Of a stretch of 64,000 bases of DNA, positions 10,816 through 21,780 are shown piece by piece. The DNA lies in NCBI GenBank assembly GCA_025093555.1, contig JAIWNF010000042.1, forward strand, positions 372,001 to 436,000. The letters are read 5' to 3'. The notes beneath the pieces were generated by a model. It was not told the origin of the DNA. It saw nothing but the letters and a program-made list of their open reading frames with translations, and searched no databases. Position 1 is the stretch's first letter. Each line of letters starts with the position of its first letter. This DNA is from Circinella umbellata (lineage: Eukaryota > Mucoromycota > Mucoromycetes > Mucorales > Lichtheimiaceae). The translations under genes and the position numbers were made by a program.

Positions 10816-11990
10816 CCTGCTTGATTACATCTTTTATGCAGTTATTATTCAACTGTTCGTGTAGATTTCTGAAAATATTAACCTCAATACGAGCACCATC
10901 ACCATCTGCGATCACAGCAAGAGTAATACGTTGGAATATCAACGATAACTTTTGTGATTGTGAATCCAAACTTTGGTTAAAATCATAATTATACAAAGTC
11001 CATATGGTATAAGGCTGGAAAGTTATATCGGTAGAAATTGAACTAATTCGTAAACTGGACGTAACTAACAAGTTACATGTCAAAAAACCAATTTTCAATT
11101 TCGTTGTATTATCATCTTGAACAGCAACGGTTGTAATCCACCCATATTTGTTTTCTTTTCTAGGGAACGACAACTGATGTACTGCTGATTTGGTTCTTCT
11201 TTCAAAGTGAGCGTCATCAGTTCGCAACCTGCCATATGGCCCCAAGACATTTAACAACAACGCTGAAGATCCGTCCATAATCACTGCTCCAGAAAAAAGT
11301 TGCGGGATGGCATATCTGAGCTGCGGAAATTGGACCCAGTCTTTATTTATCATATTGGTAATCGAATTAGATAGCTCAACGTATCTTGTATCTGATAAAC
11401 ACTTGTGAAATGGTGATGTCTTGATGATGTGGTTTAGAATACTGTCTTGATTTGGTGTTGAAGTACGTAGAAAATGTTTTTGTATTTGAGTTTTCCAACG
11501 GAAGTTTCCAATTACCAACTGGTTGATCCATCAATATATTATTAATATTTTTTAATTTGCTCAAGAAACAATATTCTTTTCCTGTGTTTGAAGTTAACGT
11601 GATAGGATTCAAGTCTGCTAAGGTGGCAAACATGATACATTTCTTTTGATCCTCCTTTGAAGAAGACCGAGCATCGGATGCGATAAGTAATGCAGTATCT
11701 TTTCTAGTTGCGATGTTGAAGGACATATATTTGAGGTATCTACATGTAGATCAATTTTTTTCATTTTCAAGTATGTGGTGCTTTAGATCAATGGAGGAAT
11801 AGTCGTCATTCGCGCTTTCTAATTCAGAATGTTGTCGTTTCTTGTTAGGAGTACATTTAAAAACAATATTATATTTTTTAGTATGACGTTTAAGAGTGGT
11901 TGGAGTTTTGAGAACGCTTTTACATTTTGGACACTGAAAATTATCAATATTCCTTTCAATTATAATCAAAATACAAAATACAAAATACAA
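10802..11990 (-). pseudogene. Broken zinc-finger gene copy, right arm of palindrome
   Basis: Minus-strand copy of the same gene, tail to tail with the left one. It keeps an intact finger start (NFQCPKCKSVLKTPTTLKRH) but has no ATG upstream and lacks the first finger exon, so it is truncated at about 11990. Downstream it carries the same TGA and the same frame change as the left copy. Its last frame runs on through the spacer (HEQLNNNCIKDVIKQ) into the left arm. The finger's fourth ligand position is Tyr rather than His. This copy probably preserves the older 3' end, because its reading frame continues naturally through the spacer. Confidence 0.65.
10862..11859 (-). repeat. Right arm of a 998-bp near-perfect inverted repeat
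   Basis: Reverse complement of 9815-10812 with two differences. Beyond 11859 the similarity continues outward at a lower level: 9 differences in the 69 coding bases compared, against 9746-9814. Confidence 0.93.
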
Positions 11991-12014
11991 AACCCTATCT
12001 TAGTTTTAGTTAAT

Positions 12015-12245
12015 TACACATTGATGGTGCTAAACTGTAGAGAACTTCCCACCCACAACAAAATGAATCTTATTCGACATATCAAAGAACCACAACCTCA
12101 TATCATTACACTACAGGAGCACACATTTCCATACCTTTTAATAAAGAACGTTTTAGAAAATATTTTGGAGCAACACAAGCTTTTTGGATTAACTCATGTG
12201 GCATTATATCCGCTTGTTCTGACATTCATCTAACACAACTACAGT
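12015..12245 (+). mobile_element. Fragment of a LINE (non-LTR) retrotransposon endonuclease
   Basis: Translates to the N-terminal end of an exonuclease-endonuclease-phosphatase domain of the L1-like kind: VLNCRELPTHNKMNLIRHIK, then PHIITLQEHT carrying the catalytic Gln-Glu. After a frame change near 12130 it reads FGATQAFWINSCGIISACSD, equivalent to the 'W-x-x-x-C/H-G-I' region of these endonucleases. The frameshift and the absence of the reverse transcriptase make it a dead fragment. It is the 5' part of the element that remains, unlike the usual 5'-truncated LINE copy. Confidence 0.7.
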
Positions 12246-12250
12246 GATTA

Positions 12251-12350
12251 TTCGGTAAACCAGTACTCGTTAAACCAGTATTTCGCTAAACCGGTAGTAT
12301 CAATTTTTTTTATATACTTGGTAAAATAGCGCTGATTCGCTAAACCGGTA
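12251..12350. repeat. Cluster of 15-bp TTCGCTAAACCGGTA repeats
   Basis: Three adjacent imperfect copies at about 12251-12296 (TTCGGTAAACCAGTA, CTCGTTAAACCAGTA, TTTCGCTAAACCGGTA) and a fourth at 12336-12350 (TTCGCTAAACCGGTA) after a T-rich gap. They begin right where the LINE fragment ends. Confidence 0.75.
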
Positions 12351-14622
12351 TCCGGTGAGCTTCCCTAAATATTTACCGGGTTTATAATGGTATAATTTAT
12401 TGTATCTCAGCTCTTCCTCTGGCTAATTTGTTTCCACAGCATTTAAAAATACATAAACCATTCTTGTCGTCAAGAGAAAGCTTCTCAACGCCTTGTTGAT
12501 AACAGTGTTTCTTTTTTGCCAACTTCACACGAATGTTTTTTTCTTCTTCCCCTTTTCAATTGTGTTATGTACAGTGCATTCCATCGTAAATACGTAGCCA
12601 AAAAAATTGAGTTTTTAAATGCCTAAGGCTTTTTTATGCACTTGTATTTGAACAATGTAATGCAAGAATCGTGCTTTTTGACATCGAAAGAACAAAAATC
12701 GTGGTTTACTTTTTCAATTTCAATAAAGAAAAAAAATCCTTAGGCTTTCAAAGTTTGTAGCTTTTGGTCCACTTAAGCAGAGAAGAGAAAATTTGAAACA
12801 TTCAGCCATGGCGGAGCTATTGAAAACGTGTACGATATAGACGAGTTTTTTAGAATAATAATAATGAAGGATGGGTGCAGAAGATGTATGTCACTGCGAA
12901 AAATTCAAAAATGGGATAGGTTAAAGATTTCAACATTTTTAGAAGAACATAATCTATACGTAGTTTGATAATGCAAGAAAAATGGATACTTAGCAGATTG
13001 TAAAATGGATCCAACTAATGGTTATCTTCATTGTGTACAACATATACTAGGTTCTTAGCATGGGTTCAGAGAACAAAAAATGCATTATAAGAAGGAATAA
13101 AAGATGATGGTTATTTAACTATGATGTATCCTTATGTCCACTGTAAATACAGTTAGATTAAGTGATACTAGGAATCTGCTAGAATGAATTGCAACTACAT
13201 ACTGTAGATACAGTAGCTGTCGAGATTTGGCAATCACTAATGCAAAGAGACCAATACCAGCCCCGTAACTCGGAACAAAACTTTAGACAAAATATGCAAC
13301 AAAGTAAAAGCTCTTAGCTAACGTCATAATAACCTTCATCCTAGAAAAAAGAAAAAAGGAACACAACTCACACCCTAACAATAGCATTGCTAGTCGACGA
13401 TAACAAGATTTTCTAACCCCAACCCCAACCCCAACCCCAAATTCACCACCACTAAAACAGCTAATGCACGAAACACATAATCTCACGCGAGCAACACGAC
13501 AATCAGCATTAACAACAACAGCTACTGTAGCTATTATACTGATCTAAGGCAGCACATCGAAAAAAAGAACCTCTTTTTAACATCAGTATAGCCTACTCAA
13601 TTTCTTCTTCTCCAATTTAATGGACAGGAGGGCGAGCTGCAAAGCTGGAAATGGGGGCATTTCCAGTCTACAGATTCCCTACGATGAGAGTCACTCATAA
13701 AGGAAAAGACGTAAGTCTGATAAAAAAAAAAGAAAGAAAAGTGTCGGGTTTGTTACTGTTTATTTCTTCGCATGAACCATTTGCGGCAATTTACCTTTTT
13801 ATTGAAATTTGCCTACTCTTTGGCGATAATTCAAACTCGTAGATGAAAAATCTCTGCTCGTGGGCGTGAACGAAAGCAAAATCATGTACCTCTTTATTTT
13901 ATCTTATGCCTTTTTCCTTATCACTACAGCAGGGCTTTTATTTTCTTTATATATGTGTATGTAGGACTGTTTCAAATAAATATGCGAAACCTGGCACTGT
14001 TTGACAGGAGACATTAAATAAAACAACAAATTTTCACCGAACATATTTCCCCCTCATTATTTACTAAACAAGCAATTATCCTCACATATTTTAGTATTAC
14101 TTGTGTATTATATATACACACTAAAAAAATGCACTGAAGGATCTACTAAAACTATATTTGTAGTTTAGCTAGGCAACGTATTATGATATTCTATATATTC
14201 TCATCTCTGATAATTTTACGAGAGCCGTTATAAATAAGAATTGCTTATAAGGTACACACAAAAAAAGTTATATTAATTTATACGTAATAATAGAGAAATA
14301 ATCATGTACCTTCCCTTTTTAAGAATCAAAAATGTCCTCCATTCTATTTATTTTCAATAGTTTCATACACCCATTTCTCGCATCAAGCTGTGGATCAAGC
14401 ATGGAATTTTTTTAGAGTTTAACAACCAAACCCCTCAACTAGGCTTTTATTTTATTTTATTACAATTTGTTGTTACAATAAAAATATATTTCTATGACGT
14501 TCTTGCTTTTTTTTTACTCTCTCAAACACACATTCCAAGTATAAATTTTATTACGTATTATATATACCAGGATTTAATCCAGTTTATTACGATAAATTAT
14601 ACTACGTATTTTGTTATACGTA
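12351..14622. other. Gene-poor region with a (CCCCAA)4 run
   Basis: About 2.3 kb with no coding frame I can defend. It holds a (CCCCAA)4 tract at about 13415-13440 and many short A/T runs. A short ATG frame at 13651-13842 ends a plausible exon at a GTAAGT, but nothing supports it. Confidence 0.5.
13415..13440. repeat. Interstitial (CCCCAA)4 run
   Basis: Four tandem CCCCAA units, the ciliate-type telomere hexamer. At this length it is best read as a simple repeat. Confidence 0.8.
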
Positions 14623-15749
14623 ATGGTTATAAAAACTAATAATAGCTTTTCAACAACTTCTTCCTCACAAAGTCAATATGTTCGATTATATGCAATAATC
14701 ATGCTCATGACTTTGTTCGCGAATGTTTCCATTTCAGCACCAACTAAACATAATAATGAGGGAGTTATGGAGTTTAGAGGACTAGATGTTACAGTTCATA
14801 ATGATATTGGTGATAGTAGTCGTCAATCTAAATATGATCAATCGGTTGCTATGGTAACGATTAACAATGATCCAGTTTTTGGGTCAACAGATGTCCATCG
14901 ATTATTTGCTATTGGTGATGTTCACGGAAGCATTAATGAACTTGATGAACTCGTTAATAGAATCAAATATGATTATAGAAAAGGAGATCGTATTATCTTT
15001 ATAGGCGATCTTGTGGACAAAGGACCTGATAGTGTTGCTGTTATTCGACGAGCCAAAGAGTTGAATGCTTGGTGTGTTCGAGGTAATCAGGACGATGTGA
15101 CTCTTCGTATGTGGAACTACTTGAAGCAAAACAATATTCCTCCCACACTCAAAAGTAATGAAACATGCAAGAAGGACCTGTGATTGACCCTATTAGTTTG
15201 TCCGATAGTCATATTAAAATTGCTTCGTATGTAACATTTTGATGACAAGAATGGTCGCTGTGTATATGTATTACTTAAAATTCTTAAATGATAATGAATG
15301 ATTCCTTCAATATCGCCATATATAATAGAAATATGACGGATGAAGATTACAAATATCTCAATTCGTGTCCAAAGATTTTGGGGGTCCCTGCACTCAATAG
15401 TCTTTTTGTACACGGTGGTGTGGATCCAAGAAAATCCTTAAGAAACCAAGTACCTTATCTTGTCATGAACATGCGGTCTATTAAGGAGGATGGAACACCA
15501 ACACAAAATCGCACAAAAGTCAACTGGGCAGACGACTGGAATCGGCTTCAAGCATCAAGAGACTCAGCAGTGAAAAGGCCTTATTCGGATGTCTATTATG
15601 GGCATGACTCTAAACTCGGTTTACAACTAAAAGCACATACATATGGTTTAGATTCTGGGTGCGTTTTTGGTAATCAGCTGACAGCATTAGAACTCAGATC
15701 TCGCAAGCCTACCCAAGTGTTTTGTAAAAAATATGCAGATCATTCATAA
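14623..15749 (+). CDS. PPN2-like metallophosphoesterase (endopolyphosphatase), apparent frameshift
   Basis: Calcineurin-like phosphoesterase of the ApaH-like/PPN2 type. In yeast, PPN2 is a vacuolar membrane enzyme cutting polyphosphate chains. A hydrophobic N-terminal segment (about residues 19-39) fits a type II signal anchor. Metal-site motifs are GDVHG (about 98-102), GDLVDKGP, GNQDD (the usual GNHD/E variant), FVHGGVDP and YGHDSKLG. Exons are 14623..15226 and 15329..15749. Near 15160-15170 the frame must slip back by one base to pass from KSNET into QEGPVIDPISLSDSHIK; the next in-frame stop is TGA at 15181. This is a one-base lesion or a sequencing error, and no intron of sensible size repairs it. 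The SPX-RING gene follows 361 bases downstream on the same strand. Confidence 0.8.
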
Positions 15750-16110
15750 GTAATAATTGCGTTTCGCATAAAAAATAAATAAATACCTTCAGTTACAAAT
15801 CATTTCTTTTTCATTACCATGGGTAATTGATTGGACAAGAGAAAAGTTTGCTATATTTATGCTGCTTCAGAAAAAAAAAGGCGGTATTTTTTTAATTACA
15901 GCACTTCACATAAATTTGCTCCACTGAAGTCATCCGATTGCCTGTGTGTTACGATTGAAGAGCTCTGATTCGTTCACGTGTGGTCATTGTTTCTTTTTCT
16001 TTTTGTAAGAATTGTACCACATGAATTCCAAAAGTTCTCTCTTTTTTCTTTTTAAGTGTAATTTTGAACAAAACGAAACGATTAAAAGTTAGACGAATGC
16101 TGCTACCGTC
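15750..16110. other. Intergenic region, PPN2-like to SPX-RING
   Basis: 361 bases with a CACGTG box at 15975-15980 (listed separately) and pyrimidine-rich tracts just before the SPX-RING start. No gene seen. Confidence 0.5.
15975..15980. promoter_or_regulatory. CACGTG E-box upstream of SPX-RING gene
   Basis: CACGTG, 130 bases before the SPX-RING start codon. bHLH factors such as the phosphate regulator Pho4 bind this palindrome. A T on its 5' side would disfavour yeast Pho4, so phosphate control is only suggested. Confidence 0.35.
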
Positions 16111-18127
16111 ATGAAATTTGCCAAACAACTTGAAAATGAGGCAGAAGATATTCCTTCGGAATGGCGGCCGTATTTGATTCGATACAAGGCACTCAAAAAA
16201 ATGATCGCGAAAATTGCCAAAGAGATTGAAAGACGTGGTTTATCTGCCCAATTCTTGCGAGAATGTTTAAAAAACTACAAGTCTGAGAATGACGATGGTC
16301 CTAAAATACGATATTACTTTGCAGGTAAGCTTAACTGATTAAAAGTTTTCAGTTTCATTTTTCTTGGTATCTAATATTTGCATATGTCCGTCATTGTTAG
16401 GTGAGCCACCGAATGTACGTCCATGCATACAATTTATATACGATCCCGGACAATCTCGAATCAATGAGCTGTTAGATCGTTTTGCTACTTCTGATTCAGA
16501 ACAAGACGCTTTGATAGTAGATAAACGACCAAAGTTGCATTATCGACGAACAGAAAATGATACCGATTTTTTTACCTTGATCCGTCACGCGGATACACTT
16601 CCTTCTACTGACGAAGGTGATCCTAGGTCACATAATGATGATAAAAGTACTCACTCTTGTGATTCCAACTCTATTGCTTCCTCAAGACGTAGGCGAAGTG
16701 ATGCAGCCGTTTTGTTCCGGGAACTTATGAATAGTACATTACCACCAGATCGGATCACTGAATTGACGACTGACGGGGAAGTGGAGATTGTATCATCGAC
16801 GAACGGACAAAAAAGAAGGAACAGCAATGATAGTAACATCAGCAGCAGTAGTATTACCAGCATCCATGAGGAGGAGGTTGACAGTGGCGGAAATAAAATA
16901 TCTCCAGCACCAAAAAGGGCTATGCGAAGTATAGTCATCGAATTGGAGCAAGATGATGAATTCTTTTCAGCATTGATGGAAGAATTAGATCAAGCAGCCC
17001 TTCTTCAAGATATCAACAGTCAGCAATTTGAACACGATGTGAACGAACTTGAACGAAGGATGGGTAAAGTGGTAAGTTGTAATTCCATTTTAAAAGGAAG
17101 GTGGTGGTATCGTTTTCATTAAATAAATACCTTTATTTACGATTAATATATTAATAGGCCTCACCCAATCATGCGGCTGATATGTACGCATGGCGAAATA
17201 TTTTTAACCTCTACATGGATGCCCAAATCTTTCGAGGCAAAGTAGAATCTGATCGAAGCATACGTTCTGTACAAAAGTCAAAAGATCAAATGGAATGGTT
17301 CACAGCTCAATTGAAAAATAAAAATATACTATCACAACTTAAAAGCAAGGCTTCCAAAGATACATTTGAGCAGTTTATCGCATTAAATACAGAATTGATC
17401 ACAATGAAGCACTATCAAATACTCAATCAAACCGCTGTCACCAAAATTTTGAAAAAACATGACAAACGAAGTGGACTCAGGTACAATTATTTTCTTTTTT
17501 TAAAAAAAAGTAAAAAGTATCCGATATAAAGCAGTATGGTGATACTTACAATTATTTTAGTGCGAGTTCGAGTTTTCCGACAGTTATACAAAATAGCCAT
17601 TTTTTTAACGCTAAGTTGGCTGATATCCTATGTGCATCGCTTTTGAATAAATTAATGACAATTATACCACAGCCTGACGATTACTGTAAGTTTTATAAAG
17701 GGAAAAGGTCAAAAGGAAATCAAATGCGTGAGAAAATTAGTAAAAATAAGGAACTAACATTTTGTTCTGAAATGTAATTTTTCTAGTATGCCCAGTTTGT
17801 ATGATGGTTGCTTGGAGACCTATTAGACTTATATGTGGTCATGTATTTTGTGTTCGTTGTTTGATCAAAGCTCAACGAAAGAATATGCCTAACTGTCCAA
17901 TGTGTCGACACAAGAATGCTGTGAAAATTGCAGGTTCCAATAACTTGGATATGCCAATGCAAAACTTTCTAAGGCAATATTTTCCTAGAGAAATCAAACA
18001 AAAGAAAAAAGAAGCTGAACGAGAACAAGCAATGGAGGATATACAAGCCATGACAGGTCGTAAATATACCGAAGAGCAGTTGATGCGAATGAGTCAACGA
18101 CAAGACCATCAGTGTCATATAATGTAA
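16111..18127 (+). CDS. SPX-RING E3 ubiquitin ligase
   Basis: Exons are 16111..16324, 16401..17071, 17158..17480, 17561..17685 and 17787..18127, giving 557 residues. It begins with an SPX domain (MKFAKQLENEAEDIPSEW, YKALKKMI), which senses inositol pyrophosphates. The two SPX halves are separated by a long acidic, serine-rich insert coded by exon 2. SPX resumes at FEHDVNELERRM and continues to the helical QILNQTAVTKILKKHDKRSG. The C-terminal C3HC4 RING has all eight ligands: C446, C449, C461, H463, C466, C469, C481 and C484. A charged coiled tail follows. This architecture matches fungal SPX-RING ligases that regulate phosphate transport and storage. The last four residues, CHIM, resemble a CaaX prenylation box. 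It lies next to a PPN2-like polyphosphatase. Confidence 0.93.
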
Positions 18128-18588
18128 ATAGCTTTTTATTATCCCCTAACATACGTACACAAGACATATAGATCAAACAATCCCATCATTATTATTATTA
18201 CTATTATTATTATTTAAATTTTTAACGAAAGGTCATTTTAATAACTTCTTTTATTGTACACTTATAATTATTAATTATTACTCATTCATAATCATTATCT
18301 TATTAAAAATCATTGTTATTATTACTGTTACGTATTTACTGAGGGAGACCATCATCAAAGCATACATTATTACACCATGAGAACTTGTCCCAACTTAACT
18401 GATTAATTGGTCATTACACAGGTTTAGATAGTACATAGTACAAGCTCAACCAGTCTTCAACATGTACAATAATCACCATAGGGATAGGATAAAGAAGTTC
18501 ATTTACGAAACTATGAGTACGTAATAAAAATAATTTCACTAATACATACATTTATTTGCAATAGTATATATGATAATAATCTGAGACT

Positions 18589-18649
<61 letters not shown>

Positions 18650-19926
18650 ATTAATTATATATTATGATACAAACCTATAAATATTATAGTAGAGTACACT
18701 CAACGGTGTCGCAAATTTAGCGCAATAATCAAAGTCTTAGATTTTACCAGGTTCAGCGAGTCCGTTGGCCTTGTTCTAAAGCATCAACAGCATTCTTACT
18801 ATGGTACAAAAGTTAACTTTATCTTCCTTTTGATTTTACACTTGTTATATACGAGTGCTTTTAGCTACCAAAGACAAAGTTCATAAATGCTATCTAGAGT
18901 TATTTTGCGCTGGTTTCCTCTAAAAAAAATGCGACACTCGCTTTAATATTAATCTCAATCATATTCACACGCTATGTAAAGTTGAGAGTCTTGTACAGCA
19001 TGTGTATATATTCGATTACAAAGTTGCTGTTCTTTTTTTTCTTTGCTAAAGCGCTAGAATGGATCTCCTGTTGTTGCTCTCGTTGATGCAAGAATTGTTT
19101 ATAGTTTTTCAATGACGACGGATTACCCATATAATTTGGTTGAGTTCTACTTGTTGATTATGATATCATGACTGTGATGCAACTGCATATAACACATGAT
19201 AAGTGGAATTTAGTTATATTTATATGTACGAATGCCTGAGCCACCATTAACGGTAAAATAAAGAAATACCGTAATGTGCTGAGCATTGTGGATAATACGG
19301 TTAATTAAGGTTAAGTCAACTTTTATGTTGAATATTGTATTTTATCGTTATATTTTGGCGTTGATTATAATTATGTAAAAAGAAAAAGTAGCAGCATCCA
19401 TTTTAAAAAGACAACATTAAATTATACACTCAAGTTAGAGTTAATGTTATTCAGTAGATATGTGGTATCATGTCAAAGCATTTTGTCTTTATTTTTATAT
19501 AATGTATGTACATAAATGCATATTGTACATTACGAATTTATATACACGCTTGATATATATAAATATTAATTAATCGAACAGCGATTAGAGTAGTATGTAT
19601 ATGCATGTCTACATATAAAGGAGTGCGACCATTGATGTTAATATCAAATGCCGAGTTCGTTATCGTGGACGTCTTGTGAAACCCATAGAACAGCAGTACT
19701 ATAATAATTGTCATTGTCATTATTAAAATTATTAACAAAAGAGCCATCAACAGTTCGAGTTAAAAAACAAAACACTTCTTAATTATACCTGAGCATAATT
19801 AATCCACATTGAACAACTGTACATATACCAATATAAGAATCTATAACTTCAAGATCATGCATAACATATTTTACCACAAGAACGCTCTGTTATCATTTCA
19901 CAAATGTAAAATAAATAGTTAAGTCT
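18128..19926. other. Intergenic region with TA/TG microsatellite
   Basis: 1.8 kb, AT-rich, with a (TA)n(TG)n tract near 18589-18648. No coding frame or RNA gene recognised. Confidence 0.55.
18589..18648. repeat. (TA)7 then (TG)23 microsatellite
   Basis: A TA run passes directly into a long TG run ending in TGCGTG. Confidence 0.9.
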
Positions 19927-20631
19927 TCATCCTGGTAAAAGTCTAACAAGCCAATCATTTTTATACATTACCACAGATCCAGCAAATCCACCAGCCAACA
20001 TAGCAAATCCCTATATTTTATTACAAGAACATTATCAAGAAATGTATATAAATATACAATAATACACTCTTTTTTCTGCTTCCCCTCTTTCAAATATTAA
20101 GAATAACAAACCATAAAAAGAAATAAGCGGGCACGCCATGGAATACCTTCATCGAATGCTGTGCCTTTTAAAGCCTCTTTATCGATCAAGCTAACACTAT
20201 AGATAACTCAATTTAATAACCACGGAAACACACGTATTTTTTATACAGAGCATAAAAAAAATAAGAAGACTTGCATAATCATGCCCAACGTAGTTACAAT
20301 GCCTGGAGCCCAATCTTCAAATCCTGCATATGCTTTACGATCCGGCAAAATAAAAGAGAAGCTTAAGCCATCCACAAACATCCACCATCCTAAAGCAAAC
20401 TGTCAAATAAAAACAAGAGTATTTTTTATATATTTATTTAATTGTTCAAGTTTCTTATATAATCCACAATGAATAATTCTTAAACAGTAAATCAAATAGG
20501 ATGAAAACATTATTAATGTTATTTTTTACCAAAATGCCAGCAAGGTAGACGCCCATTTTTCGCCCTTTAGTTCCACAACATTGAAATCGTCCACATATGA
20601 ATATATTATTATTGTCGTCGAAAGAATTCAT
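19927..20631 (-). CDS. VPS68: VPS68/TMEM50 family membrane protein
   Basis: Small multi-pass protein of the TMEM50 family; yeast Vps68 acts at the vacuole/endosome in sorting. Exons in transcription order are 20530..20631, 20275..20399, 20112..20196 and 19927..20010, giving 131 residues. That is shorter than yeast Vps68 (184) or human TMEM50 (158). Family marks are GRKMGVYLAGILFALGWWMF (first membrane segment), FEDWAPGIVTTLGMIIVSLIDK (second) and ARLFLFMGFAMLAGGFAGS (third). The second intron (20197..20274) needs a GC donor, GCAAGT, to keep the family sequence; with any GT donor the frame breaks. The third intron has the unusual donor GTTTGT. Membership is firm, exact orthology less so. Confidence 0.88.
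20197..20274 (-). other. GC-AG intron in the VPS68-like gene
   Basis: On the minus strand the intron starts GCAAGT and ends CTATAG. Joining ATGATTAT to TGTTAGC restores GMIIVSLIDK, as in the family. Confidence 0.8.
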
Positions 20632-21780
20632 GGTTTTTGAAAGGTTTGTTCCTTTTCTAGTTCTCGACACTTTTTTTTTGTCTACTATTATTATGCCGCA
20701 TGCTGGTTTTAAATCGAGTATCAATTTGCTCTACTCGCCTCTTTTCTAAATTCCTATTATCATTGTTCACACATCTATCTTATTTGATATTGTTACCAGT
20801 GTTAGAGTTGAATTAGTCCTTTTTTTAAGACAAAAATATGCAATACGATCGGCTTATCAAAGAAACATGACAAAGTTGATTGAGATATTATTCTAATCCA
20901 GGTAGTCGATTGAAGTCATGTAAGAGGCTACGGTTAAAAATATTCTAATACAAAGTTGATAGCTATTGCTATGCAAACTTAATAAAATAATGAGTAATAT
21001 AAAAATGGTCGAACCCTTGAATTGTGATAAGATGTATATTAATATGTGAATAGACTTAAATAAAAGTCCTCTGTAACAACTGGTAGAACAAAGTGTACGT
21101 ATCAGAGTTATGATCAAGCAATGTATAGTAGTTATAGTAATATTCTAGATTGGCATCTTTAACCGCTTTTACGTAATTAAAAAAAATGCAGTTGTAGATA
21201 ATGATAAAAAAAAGCATCATAGTTTATAATACGAACTCCTGGTAATGCGGCTGGAGCTGAAAGCTATATATTTATGGATTAGATAACAGCTAGATAAAAA
21301 ATAAAAATAGTAAATTATCTACTGGTATTTAGCATCTTGTCTTAAATACATAGTTGATTTAACAAGTACCATTTCAGGATTACTGTTACTTTTATAATCA
21401 TATGTTTGGTTTTGCTCTCATATTCAACCCAATGCAAATTTTGATCTGTTTAACGCGATGTGATACAAGCTATACATAGACACTGAATATATTAATGACT
21501 GCCTCAACTTTTGTATGCTCTCAATTCCTCATTCGGCATTTTATACGAACCCAAAATAACGAAGGTGAACTCTCAATTACACTCCCACATTCATATAACG
21601 GTAGATATTCGCGATATGTAGTCGTTTATGCATCATTTACAACACGTCTGTGAGAGTGATAATATTTCTATCAATATATTGAAATAATATATATATTCAA
21701 GTATCATATGTAGTTATTACGACGACGACGATGATGATGATGACGATGGCATAGTCTATTTAATACGTAATAATAAAAGT
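20632..21780. other. Intergenic region, VPS68 to AFG3
   Basis: About 1.1 kb of AT-rich sequence with a (GAY)n run at 21720-21749, just downstream of the protease stop codon. No gene recognised. Confidence 0.55.

Noticed and set aside
13415..13440. Interstitial telomere made of CCCCAA repeats
   Set aside because: Only four units, and fungal telomeres, Mucorales included, are usually TTAGGG-like. Treated as a simple repeat.
13651..13842. ATG frame ending in a possible donor at GTAAGT
   Set aside because: No downstream exon, no family features, low-complexity tail.
15150..15225. A short intron that would repair the PPN2-like frame
   Set aside because: The candidate from GTAATG to CTATTAG (about 43 bases) leaves the wrong phase and removes the well-conserved QEGPVIDP part; a 17-base intron is too short.
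20260..20290. Standard GT donor for intron 2 of the VPS68-like gene (GTCTTC just downstream)
   Set aside because: It leads to a stop codon after splicing and breaks family similarity; the GC donor fits.
21236..21265. Distant last exon for the AFG3-type protease (LSAPAALPGVRII)
   Set aside because: It needs an intron of about 600 bases, far longer than others here. The 47-base intron to 21781-21810 is more consistent.
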